64,000 nt of DNA. Origin: Nipponacmea schrenckii. Its lineage: Eukaryota > Mollusca > Gastropoda > Lottiidae. Every line of letters starts with the position of its first letter. Positions within the stretch are counted from its first letter, which is position 1. The position numbers and the translations under genes were made by a program. Shown here in pieces: positions 36,801 through 48,800 of the stretch. Below the pieces are notes generated by a model that worked only from the letters and a program-made list of their open reading frames with translations, made no database searches and was not told where the DNA came from. The DNA is taken from assembly GCA_030562195.1 (NCBI GenBank), contig JAUJPP010000012.1:15128001-15192000 (forward strand). The letters are read 5' to 3'.

Positions 36801-39800
36801 TTCTGCAGATATAAGATAGAAACAATGATATATATGTGTCAAATGCTCATCTTATAAGCAAAATATTTAATAAGAATATCATATAACTTAAGGATAAATT
36901 GAAAATGAACAACGTCCCCGCAGAGAAAATTTTGTTAAGCCGATGACATTAGCCTACTCTTTCAAATTGAAACTGTCGAGGGATCTTTAACCAACATTCT
37001 TTAATCCTCGGGGCTTTGGTTCATTGTCCCATCCAAATGACTTTACGCTTTTCTATTTCAATCCCTTCAACCTGCATAAATTCCTAAGGGAAATCGGGTA
37101 CTTAATAAAAAGGCTTATAGATAGCAGCATGTAACTTTGCTCTTTCTAGTTCTAACTACTGAACAAGCTCACAAAAAAAACCTAGTCGCAGCCTTACCTG
37201 ACCCACAGGTCCTATTCTAACACGGAAAACCTTCATCCCGTCCAATTATAATGTATTAATTACAATGAAAATTTAACAAATAAACAGTTTAATACACAGC
37301 AAGGAACTAATATAGCGATGACTCTTTAAGTGTCGATTTCGAACTCAAGTAGTCACATGATGTTAGTCAGCAACGATTTAGGACATCAATGTTCAAATTT
37401 TATTTCAAGTGGCAAACCGAGATAGATTTAATATTGAGTTTAACATACCGGTATATGAAAAGTAGAAAACCGCATTGATTTAGTTTTGAATTAATAACAT
37501 TAAAAGTAGCACCCCCTTGTTGATTTATTTTCTACTTCGACATATTTTAAGTTGCCATCCCAGATAGTCCTATTGCTGTGTTCAATATTCATTTAAAGTA
37601 GCCTACTTTCCATAGTTTTATTATCGAGTACAATATTTATTTAAAGTAGCCTACTTATATAGATTTATTATCGGGTACGATATTTATTTAAAGTTGACTA
37701 CTGATATAGATTCTTATCGGGTACAATATTTATTTAAAGTAGCCTACTTTCCATAGTTTTATTATCGAGAACAATATTCATTTAAAGTAGCCTACTTTCC
37801 ATAGTTTTATTATCGAGTACAATATTTATTGAAAGAAGCCTACTTATATAGATTTATTATCGGGTACGATATTTATTTAAAGTTGACTACTGATATAGAT
37901 TCTTATCGGGTACAATATTTATTTAAAGTAGCCTACTTACATAGATTTATTATCGTGTACAATATTTATTTAAAGTAGCCTACTTACATAGATTTATTAT
38001 CGAGTAAAATATTTATTTAAAGAAGCCTACTAACATAGATTTATTATCGAGTACAATATTTATTTAAAGTAGCCTACTTACATAGATTTATTAACAAGTA
38101 CAATATTTATTTAAAGTAGTCTACTTACATAGATCTATTATCGAGTACAATATTTACTTAAAGTAGCCTACTGATATAGATTTATTATCGAGTACAATAT
38201 GTATTTAAAGTAGCCTACTTACATAGATTTATTATCGTGTACAATATTTATTTAAAGTAGCCTACTTACATAGATTTATTATCGAGTACAGTATTTATTT
38301 AAAGTAGCCTACTTACATAGATTTATTATGGAGTACAATACATGTATTAATTTAAAGTAGCCTACTTACATAGATTTATTATCGTTTTCTGCAGATATAA
38401 GATAGAAACAATGATATATATGTGTCAAATGCTCATCTTATAAGCAAAATATTTAATAAGAATATCATATAACTTAAAGATAAATTGAAAATGAACAACG
38501 TCCCCGCAGAGAAAATTTTGTTAAGCCGATGACATTGGCCTACTCTTTCAAATTGAAACTGTCGAGGGATCTTTAACCAACATTCTTTAATCCTCGGGGC
38601 TTTGGTTCATTGTCCCATCCAAATGACTTTACGCTTTTCTATTTCAATCCCTTCAACCTGCATAAATTCCTAAGGGAAATCGGGTATTTTTTTTTTTTTT
38701 TTTTCAAAAAATTTATTTACAAACATACATATACATACATATACAAACATACAAATATACACTAGATAGTGATAATATTGAATTAATCAATATATATACA
38801 AAGCTGTAACTGTCATGTCGTCATATGTCTGATTTTTCAAATTGCAAACAACCATAACATAGCTAAATATATAATATATGATACTTATATTGAATTAGAT
38901 ATATGCAAAACTATAACTGTCTGTACTTAAATTTAAAGAAAATATTACAATTTAAAGTTATACTGGGCTCATTCAACTATATGGCTTGATCAAAGAATCA
39001 AAATGTTAAAAAATTCCATCTATTATTGAAGATATCAAGTTCCATGTTAGTTTTATATATAATCTTCTCCAGAGAGACATATCTTTTCAATTCGTCACGA
39101 AAGACATTAAAGTTAGGTAAACTATTTCTAAGTCTTTGTTTATATATATGATATTTAGCTAAACAATAGATAAGATTTATTTCAGGTTCTGAATTTTGGA
39201 TTCCAAATATACAGTTTTTGGGGTTAATTTTCATCTCAATGTTGGAAATTTTGGAAAGCCAGACTTTAATATTTTCCCAGAATACTTGAGAAAATGTGCA
39301 TTCGTAGTACAGATGGATGATAGTTTCAATATTAGATTTGCAAAAGTTACATTTATCACAGTTACGTAATTTGATTTTCATTAAAAAGTTATTTGTTGCT
39401 ATGATTCTATTGTTTAACCTTATCTGGAACCATAAGAGAATTGAATCTTTGGTGAAGCTTGTTGTTTGTTTATAAATATCATACCAATCTACATTAGTCA
39501 AATTCATATCAATTTCCCAGGATTTTTCAGATTTTGTTTCTTTAACTCTTTCTGGAAGAAGATGGGAATATATTTTATTGGAACTACTATTTTTATATAA
39601 TAAATTACAGATGTTTGGATAAATTGGATATGAAATATTAATAAATTCTTCCTTAAGAATAGGCCACTTTGTTATTATGGCATTTCTTAGTCCGTAGAAA
39701 AGGGTAAATATTGGCTTGAAACTATAACATTTATAAAAATCATCAATAGACATGAACTGATCATTTTTTATTAAGTCAGCAACATAGCGTATGCCTTTCT

Positions 39801-42800
39801 TGTTCCAGTCATCATAAAAAACTGTTTTATTGTTTACTTTGATGTTCGAATTAAGCCAAATTGGTTGTTTCAAAATGTCATAAGTTTCTTTTAAGTCATC
39901 ATTTAACCTAGATTGTAGATTATATACAGAATAAAAAACTGGTATTTCTCGCTATGCGCTCGGTTTTATTTCCCCATATGAATTTATAGAATATTGACTC
40001 CAATTGTTTCAGGAAAGATGATTTAGGATCGGGAAGGCTGGAGAAAAGGTGAACAAGCTTCGGTAGAAGAAGAGATTTGACAACAGTTATACGTCCTAAT
40101 ACAGTTAAATAACGTTTAGACCATGTTATTATCATACTCTGGATTTCTCCTATTTTACAACTATAATTCAAATCAAGTATTTCATTAAAATCCGTACTAA
40201 AATGTATGCCCAAGGCACTGAACCTGCATTCTGACCATTTTAATGATAAACCTGAATTCAATCTATTTTGGCTTCCTTTACATGACCCAATCCAAACACA
40301 GCATGTCTTTTCTAGATTGGGTTTTAACCCGGAATACTTAGCAAATTGCTCTAAGAGATGCAGTGCTTTACTTAAGGATTTATCGCTACCGTCAAGCGTT
40401 AGAGCTGTGTCATCAGCATATTGTAAAATTTTCTTTTCGGAATGACCAAGTTGTATGCCGTGTATATCTTTATCTTCTCGAATTAAATTTCCTAATATTT
40501 CCGCACAAAGTAAAAAAATATATGGAGACAAAGGATCACCTTGTCTACACCCTCTACCAATCTTAAAAAACTCACTAGACACACCAAATTGTTTGATACA
40601 TAATTTAAAATCTGTATTAAATATTTTAACCCATTTCCTTATTTCTATTCCAAAGTTGAAGAATTCAAGAGTTTGATCAATAAAGCGCCAAGAAACAGAA
40701 TCAAAAGCTTTCTGGAAATCAATTAGTACTATTAGTCCGGGTATATTTTTGATTTCCGTAATTTGCAGCAAGTCGAGAATAATCCGGGTATTCTCTCCTA
40801 TAAATCTTCCTGCCAAAAAACCTTTCTGGTCGTCATGTATAATATTTTGTAGAACAGATTTTATTCTTTTCGCAATGCATCCTGATAATAATTTATAACT
40901 TATGTTTAATAGAGAAATTGGCCTCCAGTTTTTAACAAGTTCTCTTGTTTTATTGGCTTTCGGTAATAAAGAAATGATGCCTAAGCGTTGCGTTTCAGAC
41001 ATAAAACCCATTTCAAATGTATAATTATAAGAGCGTATCAACCACGTGGATAAATCTGACCAGAAAAATTTGTAAAATTCGGTTGAATAGCCATCGCTTC
41101 CGCTACTTTTGTCCGGTTTCATGTTTTTCAAGACAGCCAATACCTCTGAACTTGTTATCTCCCCTTCTAACCCAGCACTTTGTTTACTACTTAATTTCGG
41201 AATATTGTATTTGCCAAGAAGTTTGTGTAAATTTACTGGTTCTAGAGAATCATCTTTTGAAGCGTATAAGTTTTCATAAAATACTTTTATACTATCTAGT
41301 ATTTCATACTGTTTTGTAATTTCTTTCCCGTCATCGTCAATGAGTTTCGTGATAGTGCGATTTACTCCGTTTCTCTTTTCTAAATTTAAAAAGAATTTTG
41401 ATGGTTTTTCCCCATCTTCAATATATTTTGCATTGGATCTTAGCATTAGCCCTGCCATGTATTTACTACGAAGTAATTCTTGTTCGCTCACATAGCTGCT
41501 ATAAAGATCTTCCAAGAAAGCATCACTTTTATCATGCAAAAAGTTGTGCAAAAAGCCTATTTGTTTTTCAAGAAATTGTAATCGTGCATTTTCAGTTTTT
41601 CTCTTGTGAATACTAAATGATATAGTTCTAGCTCTTATATTCAATAATAACATTTCAAGGAATAGTTGATCATTAATTATTAAGAAAAGATCTTTGTCTG
41701 GGATATTTCCAATACATTCACGAGAATATTGGAAGCATGCATATTCTTGTTTTGATTCAAGAATAGTTCTTTTCACGAGCTTTGTATAATTTGGATCCTT
41801 TAGTAAAGAATTGTTAAACCTCCAGAAGCCTTTCCCTTTTTGGAAAGTATTGGTTCTTATATTCAATAACTGTGAGGAATGGTCCGTTCGATAACCATCC
41901 TGAATGGACGGTTTATCTAATCGACATGTTAATTCCTCCGAAGTAAGAAAAAAATCTAATCTGGCTTTTTTTGTCGGTTTTTGCCTTCTCCAAGTATAAG
42001 ATTTTTTGGAAGGGTTGTACAGGCGCCATATATCAATAAGTCTAAATTTACCAACTATATTTAACAATTCTTTACGTGAGTTAGGGTTATTATTTCTATT
42101 GTAATTAAAACAATCTAAGTCATAATCTAGAACAAGATTGAAATCTCCACACATTATTATAAACTCTTAATCAAAATCTTCTAGAATGGATTGTAATTTT
42201 TGATAAAATATGAAATCGGGTACTTAATAAAAAGGCTTATAGATAGCAGCATGTAACTTTGCTCTTTCTAGTTCTAACTACTGAACAAGCGCATAAAACA
42301 ACCTAGTCGCAGCCTTACCTGACCCACAGGTCCTATTCTAACACGGAAAACCTTCATCCCGTCCAATTATAATGTATTAATTACAATGAAAATTTAACAA
42401 ATAAACAGTTTAATACACAGCAAGGAACTAATATAGCGATGACTCTTTAAGTGTCGATTTCGAACTCAAGTAGTCACATGATGTTAGTCAGCAACGATTT
42501 AGGACATCAATGTTCAAATTTTATTTCAAGTGGATTTATTATCGAGTACAATATTTATTTAAAGTAGCCTACTTACATAGATTTATTATCGTGTACAATA
42601 TTGATTTAAAGTAGCCTACTTACATAGATTTATTATCGAGTACAATATGTATTGAAAGTAGCCTACTTACATAGATTTATTATCGAGTACAATATTTATT
42701 TAAAGTAGCCTACTTACATAGATTTATTATCGAGTACAATATTTATTTAAAGTAGTCTACTTACATAGATTTATTATCGAGTACAATATTTATTGAAAGT

Positions 42801-45800
42801 AGCCTACTTACATAGATTTATTATCGAGTACAATATTTATTTAAAGTAGCCTACTTACATAGATCTATTATCGAATACAATATTTACTTAAAGTAGCCTA
42901 CTGATATAGATTTATTATCGAGTACAATATGTATTTAAAGTAGCCTACTTACATAGATTTATTATCGTGTACAATATTTATTTAAAGTAGCCTACTTACA
43001 TAGATTTATTATCGAGTACAATATTTATTTAAAGTAGCCTACTTACATAGATTTATTATGGAGTACAATACATGTATTTATTTAAAGTAGCCTACTTACA
43101 TAGATTTATTATCGAGTACAATATTTATTTAAAGTAGCCTACTTACATAGATTTATTATCGAGTACAATATTTATTTAAAGTAGCCTACTTACATAGATT
43201 TATTATCGAGAACAATATTTATTTAAAGTAGCCTACTTACATAGATTTATTATCGAGTACAATATTTATTTAAAGTAGTCTACTTACATAGATCTATTAT
43301 CGGGTACAATATTTACTTAAAGTAGCCTACTTACATAGATTTATTATCGAGTACAATATTTATTGAAAGTAGCCTACTGATATAGATTTAATTATCGAGT
43401 ACAATATTTACTTAAAGTAGCCTACTTCTTATATAGATTTATTATCGAGTTCAATATTTATTTAAAGTTGTCTACTTACATAGATTTATTTCGAATCACA
43501 GATAAATCTGATGTCGAATTCAAAACAATCTAGATTTTATCTCTTTAATGATTACTGCGAAATCTACGAAATGCCTACTTCGAATGTGACTTTAAAGCAT
43601 GTTTTCGACAATCCATTTCTTATCGATATATTGACAATTAAACGCGCCTCTGGGTGATGACTAGGTGTGACGACTTGACAGGTAGTCTAAAAGTGGAACA
43701 GTCTGAAATCATGTCGCGAAATATCATAAACTCTTTAATAACGGTTCCAACGCGTCAGCAAAGTCATCTAAAACAGTTTTTTATGAAGCTGCTCTTCAAT
43801 TTAATATAATAGAAACCTCGATACAAATAAACCTCTATAATTAACCACACTTAAATCTCAACCTTTATACTTATGCACACTTATAATTTAATGCACTTAA
43901 ATCTCTACCACACTTATATCCGAAATCCAAACCTATGTAATTAAACACACTTAAATCTCAACCTATGTAACTAAACACACCTTAATCCCGACCTATATAA
44001 TTAAACACACTTTAATTCAAACCTAAGTAATAAAACACACTTACATCTAAATCTATGTAATTAAACACACTTATATCTCAACCTTTATAATTAAACACAC
44101 TTAAATCCCAAGTTATGTAAATACACATACTTACCTATGTTCTATACTCACACTTAAAATACTTTGAGCAAACAATAGTTAATTTGGCATCACTTACACC
44201 TATCTACTTTAACTACACTAAACTTAAGCCACAATTAATTCCAAACCTACCACCACTTAAATCGAAACCACACTTCGATCCATACGTACGTAATTAAGTC
44301 ACTTCAACACAAACTACTTGTTTTTATCTGCCGTATATTTATAATGTGCCTACTCCTACGGAGCCTAGTGTTTTTAATGGATGTATTTGGTTCAGAAACA
44401 AAACCTAATATAAATCAACGTAGCGTCATGTTTTAACAAAATATATAAAAGACATTAAATTACTCGATGTGCTTCGTTAAACAGTGATATACAGATTTGG
44501 ATTGGTTTAAAGATGGGTGTCCGCGCATACCGTCAGCACAATTCGGGCTTATCTGTCTTTCTTAAATTCTGTCTGTTCTGCCAAATGTACTTCCTTGGAA
44601 ACTGCATAGCATGTCCTATCTTAGTTAGCAGGGAATAAGTTGGTATATCAAAATCTTTTCAAAATGTTTGACACCTTAAAAATACATTGTAAATCCATAC
44701 TATAGATCTTGACCTTGGTCAACGATTTCCAACGACATACCAACAAGAAAAAAAAGAGAAAAAAACATTTTCGAAGACCATCTTGCTTGTGGTGCGCAGC
44801 AAAATCCCGTTCTAAAATGAAAAAAGGGAAATGTCGCTTTAAAGCAAACTTGATTTACATCCTCAAAAGATCAACCAAAACATAAACATCAGCATTTGAT
44901 GCCCCTTACAGAGTGTTTTATTTTCTTCATACGCAAAGCGTGTTTCTTTAAATAATAAATTTATGCATAGCCACCAACTCAAGGTTAAAAAAAACAACAA
45001 TTAGTGTAGTACTCGACCATGTAAACGCATAATGAATTTAAGATCTAAAAGGGATCGTGTTTGACCAACTGTTAACTACAGACTATACCTCTCCTAGGGG
45101 TCGAGACGTACATATAAAATGATTGCAGTAATTTATTTTATGGATGAACACTTCAATCCCTTGTGAACGAGTTTAATTTTATTACAAACCGTTATGGACT
45201 TGTTATTCATTTCTAAACAGCATAGTTGCATGGGAATAAAACCTATAAACTGAATAGTTCTTGTTCAATTTAACATCCATGCAAACATGCACTACATTAA
45301 TTATAGAATGACTGGAAATGAAACAGGCTAATTCTTGAATGCATTCAAGTTCGTATTGGAAGCACTATTGCTAATGTTCTAGATTACATTACACAATATT
45401 GAGAGTAATCTTTCGAAGATTACAGTGGATTTCAAGTTGACATTTCCGGATGCAGAAGAGCATCAACTTTGATGTTGTTGAACGATTTATAGTATCCAAC
45501 AACAACGTCCCTGACAATAACTAGCGAATATAAACATGAATTGGTCTAAGGAAATTATATTCTGACTCATAAAGATTGGATAGCTGAAGAGTAACAGATG
45601 TTTTGACCATGGAATGACGATCTCTTTGGGAGAGACCCCTGGGGGAAGCCTCTGGCAGAGGCATCGTATGATACTTGGAGAGAAATTATTAGTTTAAGTA
45701 GCTGATAAAACGAAGATGTTTAAACTTACCACTACAGGTTTTAAAGCATGTTGAGCTCTTCGCCGACTCCATGTTTGTTCCAAGGCCAACATAGGCATCC

Positions 45801-45813
45801 CTATTTCAACCAT
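30028..45813 (-). CDS. Tandem double-CAP (GAPR-1/GLIPR2-like) protein, nine exons
   Basis: Minus-strand exons in order: 45813-45730, 36802-36562, 35221-35144, 34756-34571, 32691-32312, 31965-31876, 30889-30568, 30415-30341, 30179-30028. All have GT-AG borders with compatible phases. The sum is 1608 nt: 535 aa plus TAA (30030-30028). The start ATG at 45813 has an in-frame TAA upstream. Domains: CAP1 about residues 34-185, Ser/Asn/Gly-rich linker about 190-385, CAP2 about 386-535. The four residues lining the CAP cavity are present in both (His82, Glu94, Glu119, His136; His434, Glu446, Glu471, His487), as are GENIA, QWYSEI, GHFTQVVWKGS and VVANY.PAGNM. No signal peptide and no Gly2 myristoylation site are visible, unlike single-domain GAPR-1, a lipid-raft and Golgi protein. 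Exon 1 lies 8.9 kb from exon 2, and an alternative start at Met33 (36790) is possible. Function beyond the CAP fold is unknown. Confidence 0.9.
30827..30870. repeat. Trinucleotide microsatellite coding for poly-Ser
   Basis: A (tac/act)n-type run on the plus strand; on the minus strand it reads as Ser codons (AGT with an occasional AGC), giving ten consecutive Ser residues at about 364-373 of the double-CAP protein. It is a likely site of length polymorphism. Confidence 0.85.
30890..31875 (-). other. Intron 6 of the double-CAP gene
   Basis: Donor gtaagt at 31875, acceptor ttcttctttcag before 30889. It contains a short ggggggggg run near 31636-31645. No other feature was seen. Confidence 0.8.
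31876..32691 (-). CDS. Linker exons 5 and 6 of the double-CAP gene
   Basis: Exon 5 (32691-32312, residues 197-323) encodes Ser/Asn/Thr/Gly-rich sequence (STKISTRSNSSSCNNNN, SGGDGGFPSSTTTT). A more ordered-looking charged block follows: KRVYTVTEGS, KVTKIIEEETITKPNGE, NRKESIKKDEDNGG. Exon 6 (31965-31876, 324-353) encodes FDSGLDNFGRR and RSQEQTKHSK. Exon 6 is phase 0 on both sides, so it could be skipped cleanly. No known domain was recognised; disorder is inferred from composition. Confidence 0.85.
33735..33808. mobile_element. Partial MITE-like element (truncated by microsatellite)
   Basis: Starts ttaaaggaacactatctcc and contains ttcatcagttggacttacag, the same landmark order (TTAAAGG end, then ...GGACTTAC...) as the MITEs at 25575 and 52174. 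The right half is missing, replaced by an (ata)n run. Confidence 0.45.
33866..34161 (-). repeat. Tandem duplicate of a LINE-like 3' end
   Basis: Two near-identical units of about 148 bp (33866-34013, 34014-34161) share tactcagcccctgggggcaa and gatagtaagtatgattaaaa. On the minus strand each ends in a (TTTA)n tail after accatgtttatta, as expected for a LINE 3' end. The open frame across them repeats the same peptide and is not a gene. Confidence 0.7.
34571..36802 (-). CDS. First CAP domain of the double-CAP gene (exons 2-4)
   Basis: Exon 2 (36802-36562, residues 29-109) carries AHNVYRSRH and RGESLGENIAMKW. Exon 3 (35221-35144, 110-135) carries EVTDQWYSEIK. Exon 4 (34756-34571, 135-196) carries GHFTQVVWKGSREIGVG and NYLPAGNMLGEYSQNVL. 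Intron phases are 1, 1 and 1. The second domain is split at the same two internal points in the same phase, which indicates duplication of a whole exon set. Confidence 0.92.
35222..36561 (-). other. Intron 2 of the double-CAP gene
   Basis: Donor gtaatg at 36561, acceptor cacattacag before 35221. Overlapping open frames at 35266-35632 on both strands have no splice context or recognisable product. No repeat was recognised. Confidence 0.7.
36796..37412. repeat. Segmental duplication, copy A (includes true intron-1 acceptor)
   Basis: About 617 bp, starting in the first bases of exon 2 (tatcgttttctgcagatata) and ending at ttcaagtgg. They recur nearly unchanged at 38381-38686 joined to 42212-42531. 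Differences seen by eye are few (for example aaggataaa/aaagataaa and aagctcacaaa/aagcgcataaa). Confidence 0.9.
37590..38380. repeat. 47-bp satellite, block 1
   Basis: About 17 tandem units of tagatttattatcgagtaca followed by atatttatttaaagtagcctacttaca, with more diverged units at the left (tttccatagttttattatcg). Confidence 0.95.
38381..42531. repeat. Segmental duplication, copy B, split by LINE
   Basis: Copy of 36796-37412 in two parts, 38381-38686 and 42212-42531, interrupted by the LINE at 38687-42211. The left part repeats the exon-2 acceptor region, creating a second tctgcag acceptor on the minus strand. Confidence 0.9.
38687..42211 (-). mobile_element. L1/Tx1-like LINE, 5'-truncated, 3.5 kb
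   Basis: Flanked by the 11-bp direct repeat GAAATCGGGTA (38676-38686 and 42212-42222). The 3' end is an 18-nt poly(A), seen as poly(T) at 38687. The main frame 42154-39920 (744 aa) begins in the C-terminal part of an APE-type endonuclease (CGDFNLVLDYDLD, YRTDHSSQLL) and continues through the RT (NWRPISLLNISYKLLSG, DFQKAFDSVSWRFID, GCRQGDPLSPYIFLLCAE, LQYADDTALTLDGS). A second frame (39873-38998, 291 aa) has a Cys/His cluster (CDKCNFCKS...HLYYEC). The copy is defective: most of the endonuclease is gone, a TAA interrupts the frame at 42169-42167, and near 39930 a frameshift with apparent deletion separates the two frames. Confidence 0.95.
42532..43490. repeat. 47-bp satellite, block 2
   Basis: About 20 units of the same 47-bp repeat as block 1, directly after segmental-duplication copy B. 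The order duplication-satellite is thus repeated twice in the same orientation. Confidence 0.95.
43491..45729 (-). other. Left part of intron 1 of the double-CAP gene
   Basis: Contains a roughly 30-bp repeat at 43830-44140. The rest (44140-45729) has no recognised coding, RNA or repeat signal. The donor at 45729-45728 reads ggtaagt. Confidence 0.6.
43830..44140. repeat. Approximately 30-bp tandem repeat
   Basis: About ten imperfect units of ttaaacacacttaaatctca followed by acctatgtaa. Confidence 0.85.
45730..45813 (-). CDS. Exon 1 of the double-CAP gene (start codon)
   Basis: 84 nt, phase 0 at its donor, encoding MVEIGMPMLALEQTWSRRRA and eight more residues. An in-frame TAA lies four codons upstream of the ATG. 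The link to exon 2 rests on the strong donor (gtg/gtaagt), matching phase and strand. No family similarity supports this 28-residue leader, so it is less certain than the rest. Confidence 0.6.
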
Positions 45814-48800
45814 CTTGAAAATTTATAAGTGGTTCTACCGTATCGAAAAACAAGCACTTTCTGGATTACTGAGCTATGTTCATGTGTAGAATCAATACAC
45901 TAGCACCCGAATAGTTGAATATAAAACATTTAAACGTAACGCAATTATTTCGGATCTATTCAAATCAATTTCGCTTGCACTATTTCATCTGCAATCAATA
46001 TTTTGTAGATATTCGTCTACAGTACGAATCCGAGTGTATTTATGGCTAACAATCCGTTGTCATTTGTGTTGATCGAGACACTTCTTTTTCTAGAACTAAA
46101 TATTCGTCCTCTGTTCTGTTACTCCAAGCACCATAACACAACAGTCCTGCATAAATCGATACAAAATCCTAATTCACGTCCGTATAATTTTCAAATTCGT
46201 GAAGATATCAATATAGCGTACCACTACTGTCGTCTGCTTGTTCTAGTTTCTAATGAATTTAGTGACACTTGTTGGACTAGTTTACACGATAACATTTGTT
46301 TGAGGTAGACCTGTTGACATGATTACAAACGTTCACAAAGAAGAAAAAACTTTATGTTTACTTATGAAAAAGTTTATGAACCATTTACATGACCTTTTTG
46401 TATATCTTTATGATCGGTGGTGTCTATTAATATGAACCACGGGGAGCAACAATCGTTAAGTTTGAGGCCTGAATAAGTATTGTTCAGTAACATTAACCAT
46501 ATATTGTATTCTCTTCCGAACTTACCGCGAACTCGTAAACGATTTCCGACTCGGACTATAATTTTTAAATTAAAAAGAAGCATAAGAATAGAACCATAAA
46601 CATACACGGTTGAACTTTTATCTGCTAACTTGAATGGTTTCTGGATAAGATAATTTATATGAACCACAAGAGATAACAAATCGTTCCATTGAAGCTGAAG
46701 CGGTAATAATTGTTCACAACAAACATAGCAGCTAAAACGAAGGAGAAAGAGGGCAACCTTTCGATCTATAACAACCAATGTCCTGTTCTTTATTCTAAGA
46801 GTTCTGGCAGTTGTTAAGTTTTGTTGTTAGTTTCAAAAGCAGGTTACGATATTCATAATCGTTACTGAATATTGCTGATAACGATAAATATATTTCCAAT
46901 CAAGCACTATGTCATAGATCATAGATAAAACAACATTTACTGGGTATATACTATAATGATCTACTCCCGATAGAATAGAATATCCATTGCAATCCAGTAT
47001 ACACAAAAATATATGCAAGACAGAATAATGGGTGGAATTACACTTTAAAACTAGTTCAAATGGCGCTACAGGTACATTGACTACAATCAATTTAGAAAAC
47101 CAATATCAAAAAAGCATTGCCGTATATCGCAGTTTCAACTGGAAACTTGTGAATTAACAACCTCGACCTCAACATGGACACATTAAATATATTGGTGTAA
47201 ACTAATCACACTATTATGGTGAAAACAAACAACGTGTAGCCTTATAAAAACGAAGTATAAGTGAATATGCAAACAGGATTACAAACAATTGTCAATAGGC
47301 GGTTAATTGAGTTACATTATGAGCTACACCCAAAGTCTAGCCCGTACACACCCATACGTCAACAAACACTATCGCAAAGCACTGAAGTTATTTCCAGTTT
47401 AGAACTATTAAAGTTCCTTTCCGCATCTTCAAATACCAAGATAATGATAACAACTGCGATATTTTCTAATACACCTACCACACGCACACAAACCAGTTGT
47501 CTTCACTGACTTATGCAACAGAATGAGCAAAACGGGATATTACAGTCTCAATTTCAATTCATTACATAGGCATTACACTAGTTTGTTTTTTCTATTACTC
47601 GACAACCTTTCTTTGAAAAACAGTTTACAGTCGTTTTGAATTGTTCTTTGTCAAGCTTACGCCATTTATTCACTATATTATCTTCTACCACTGTCTAATG
47701 AACAACAACTGCAAGTTTAATCCTAAACAAAAACACTGCATTAAGTTGGAATCTTGAACACTCTGCTGCATTGATAATTCCCAACAACCCATCAATATCA
47801 TACTTCATCCAAGTATACCTTTCTGTGACATAATTGTCAATACACATACAAGTAAGTCAAAAGGACTATCCTTTATGCAAAAGTCAACTCTCGTATAGTT
47901 GAAACAGTATATTTAAATAACAGTATATCGCTGACTATATCATTATTAACGGTAACTTAAAAGGTGAGTCGGTCACGGTCATAATAATTAGACGAAGAAA
48001 TGTCAAACACTAGGGACATTATCGAACATGGTTTACAATGACATTTCAGGGTGTGTGTTATTAATGTTATATTTGAAACTAAAAGCTGTAACAGCAAGAG
48101 AGACGTTATGGTTTCAATGATGTAAAATTAGTTATTTTGACTGTTAAGCGACGCTTTTGACGATAAACGTCTAGTTGTAATGATGAAGGCAAGCTATAAA
48201 AGTTTAGTTGTGTTTAAGTATAGACATTGAGATGTAACGATTGACTCAAATTTGTAATCATGAACATTATTATTATAGACGATTAGTCCTAATAGTAAGA
48301 TGTAAAGCAACTAGCAATAACATAAACCATAAATTTGTTTCTTTACTTAGACACACTTTATGTTCAAATGACCTACTTAGTATTGCAAGTTCACTTAGTG
48401 CATTAAAATGGTTATATATCCACAAACAATTATTGGACACAGCGGTTCGTAATATTATGTTCTCTCAAACACAACTGGAGACACCTATAATTCTCTTTCA
48501 CACAATACGCTTCCCTCTTTACAATTGATAACATTTATGTTGTCTTCGAAACAAATTTACGAATTTGGCCAATACTGCCTCCAACTAATATCAACTATTG
48601 ACACTTTACTTCGGTTTGAAGTTACAGTTACGTAGCAAACCTACGAACTATCGGAACGTTCGAATTCTCGTAGTACTATCGTTTAATACGAAACGTTACT
48701 GTTTGGACCATCTCTTGATATGCTGCGTTAATCCGTTTTAACATGAGGCACAACTGAACACCACTACGTCACAGTTCACTGCTAGAATAAAACACCCTTT

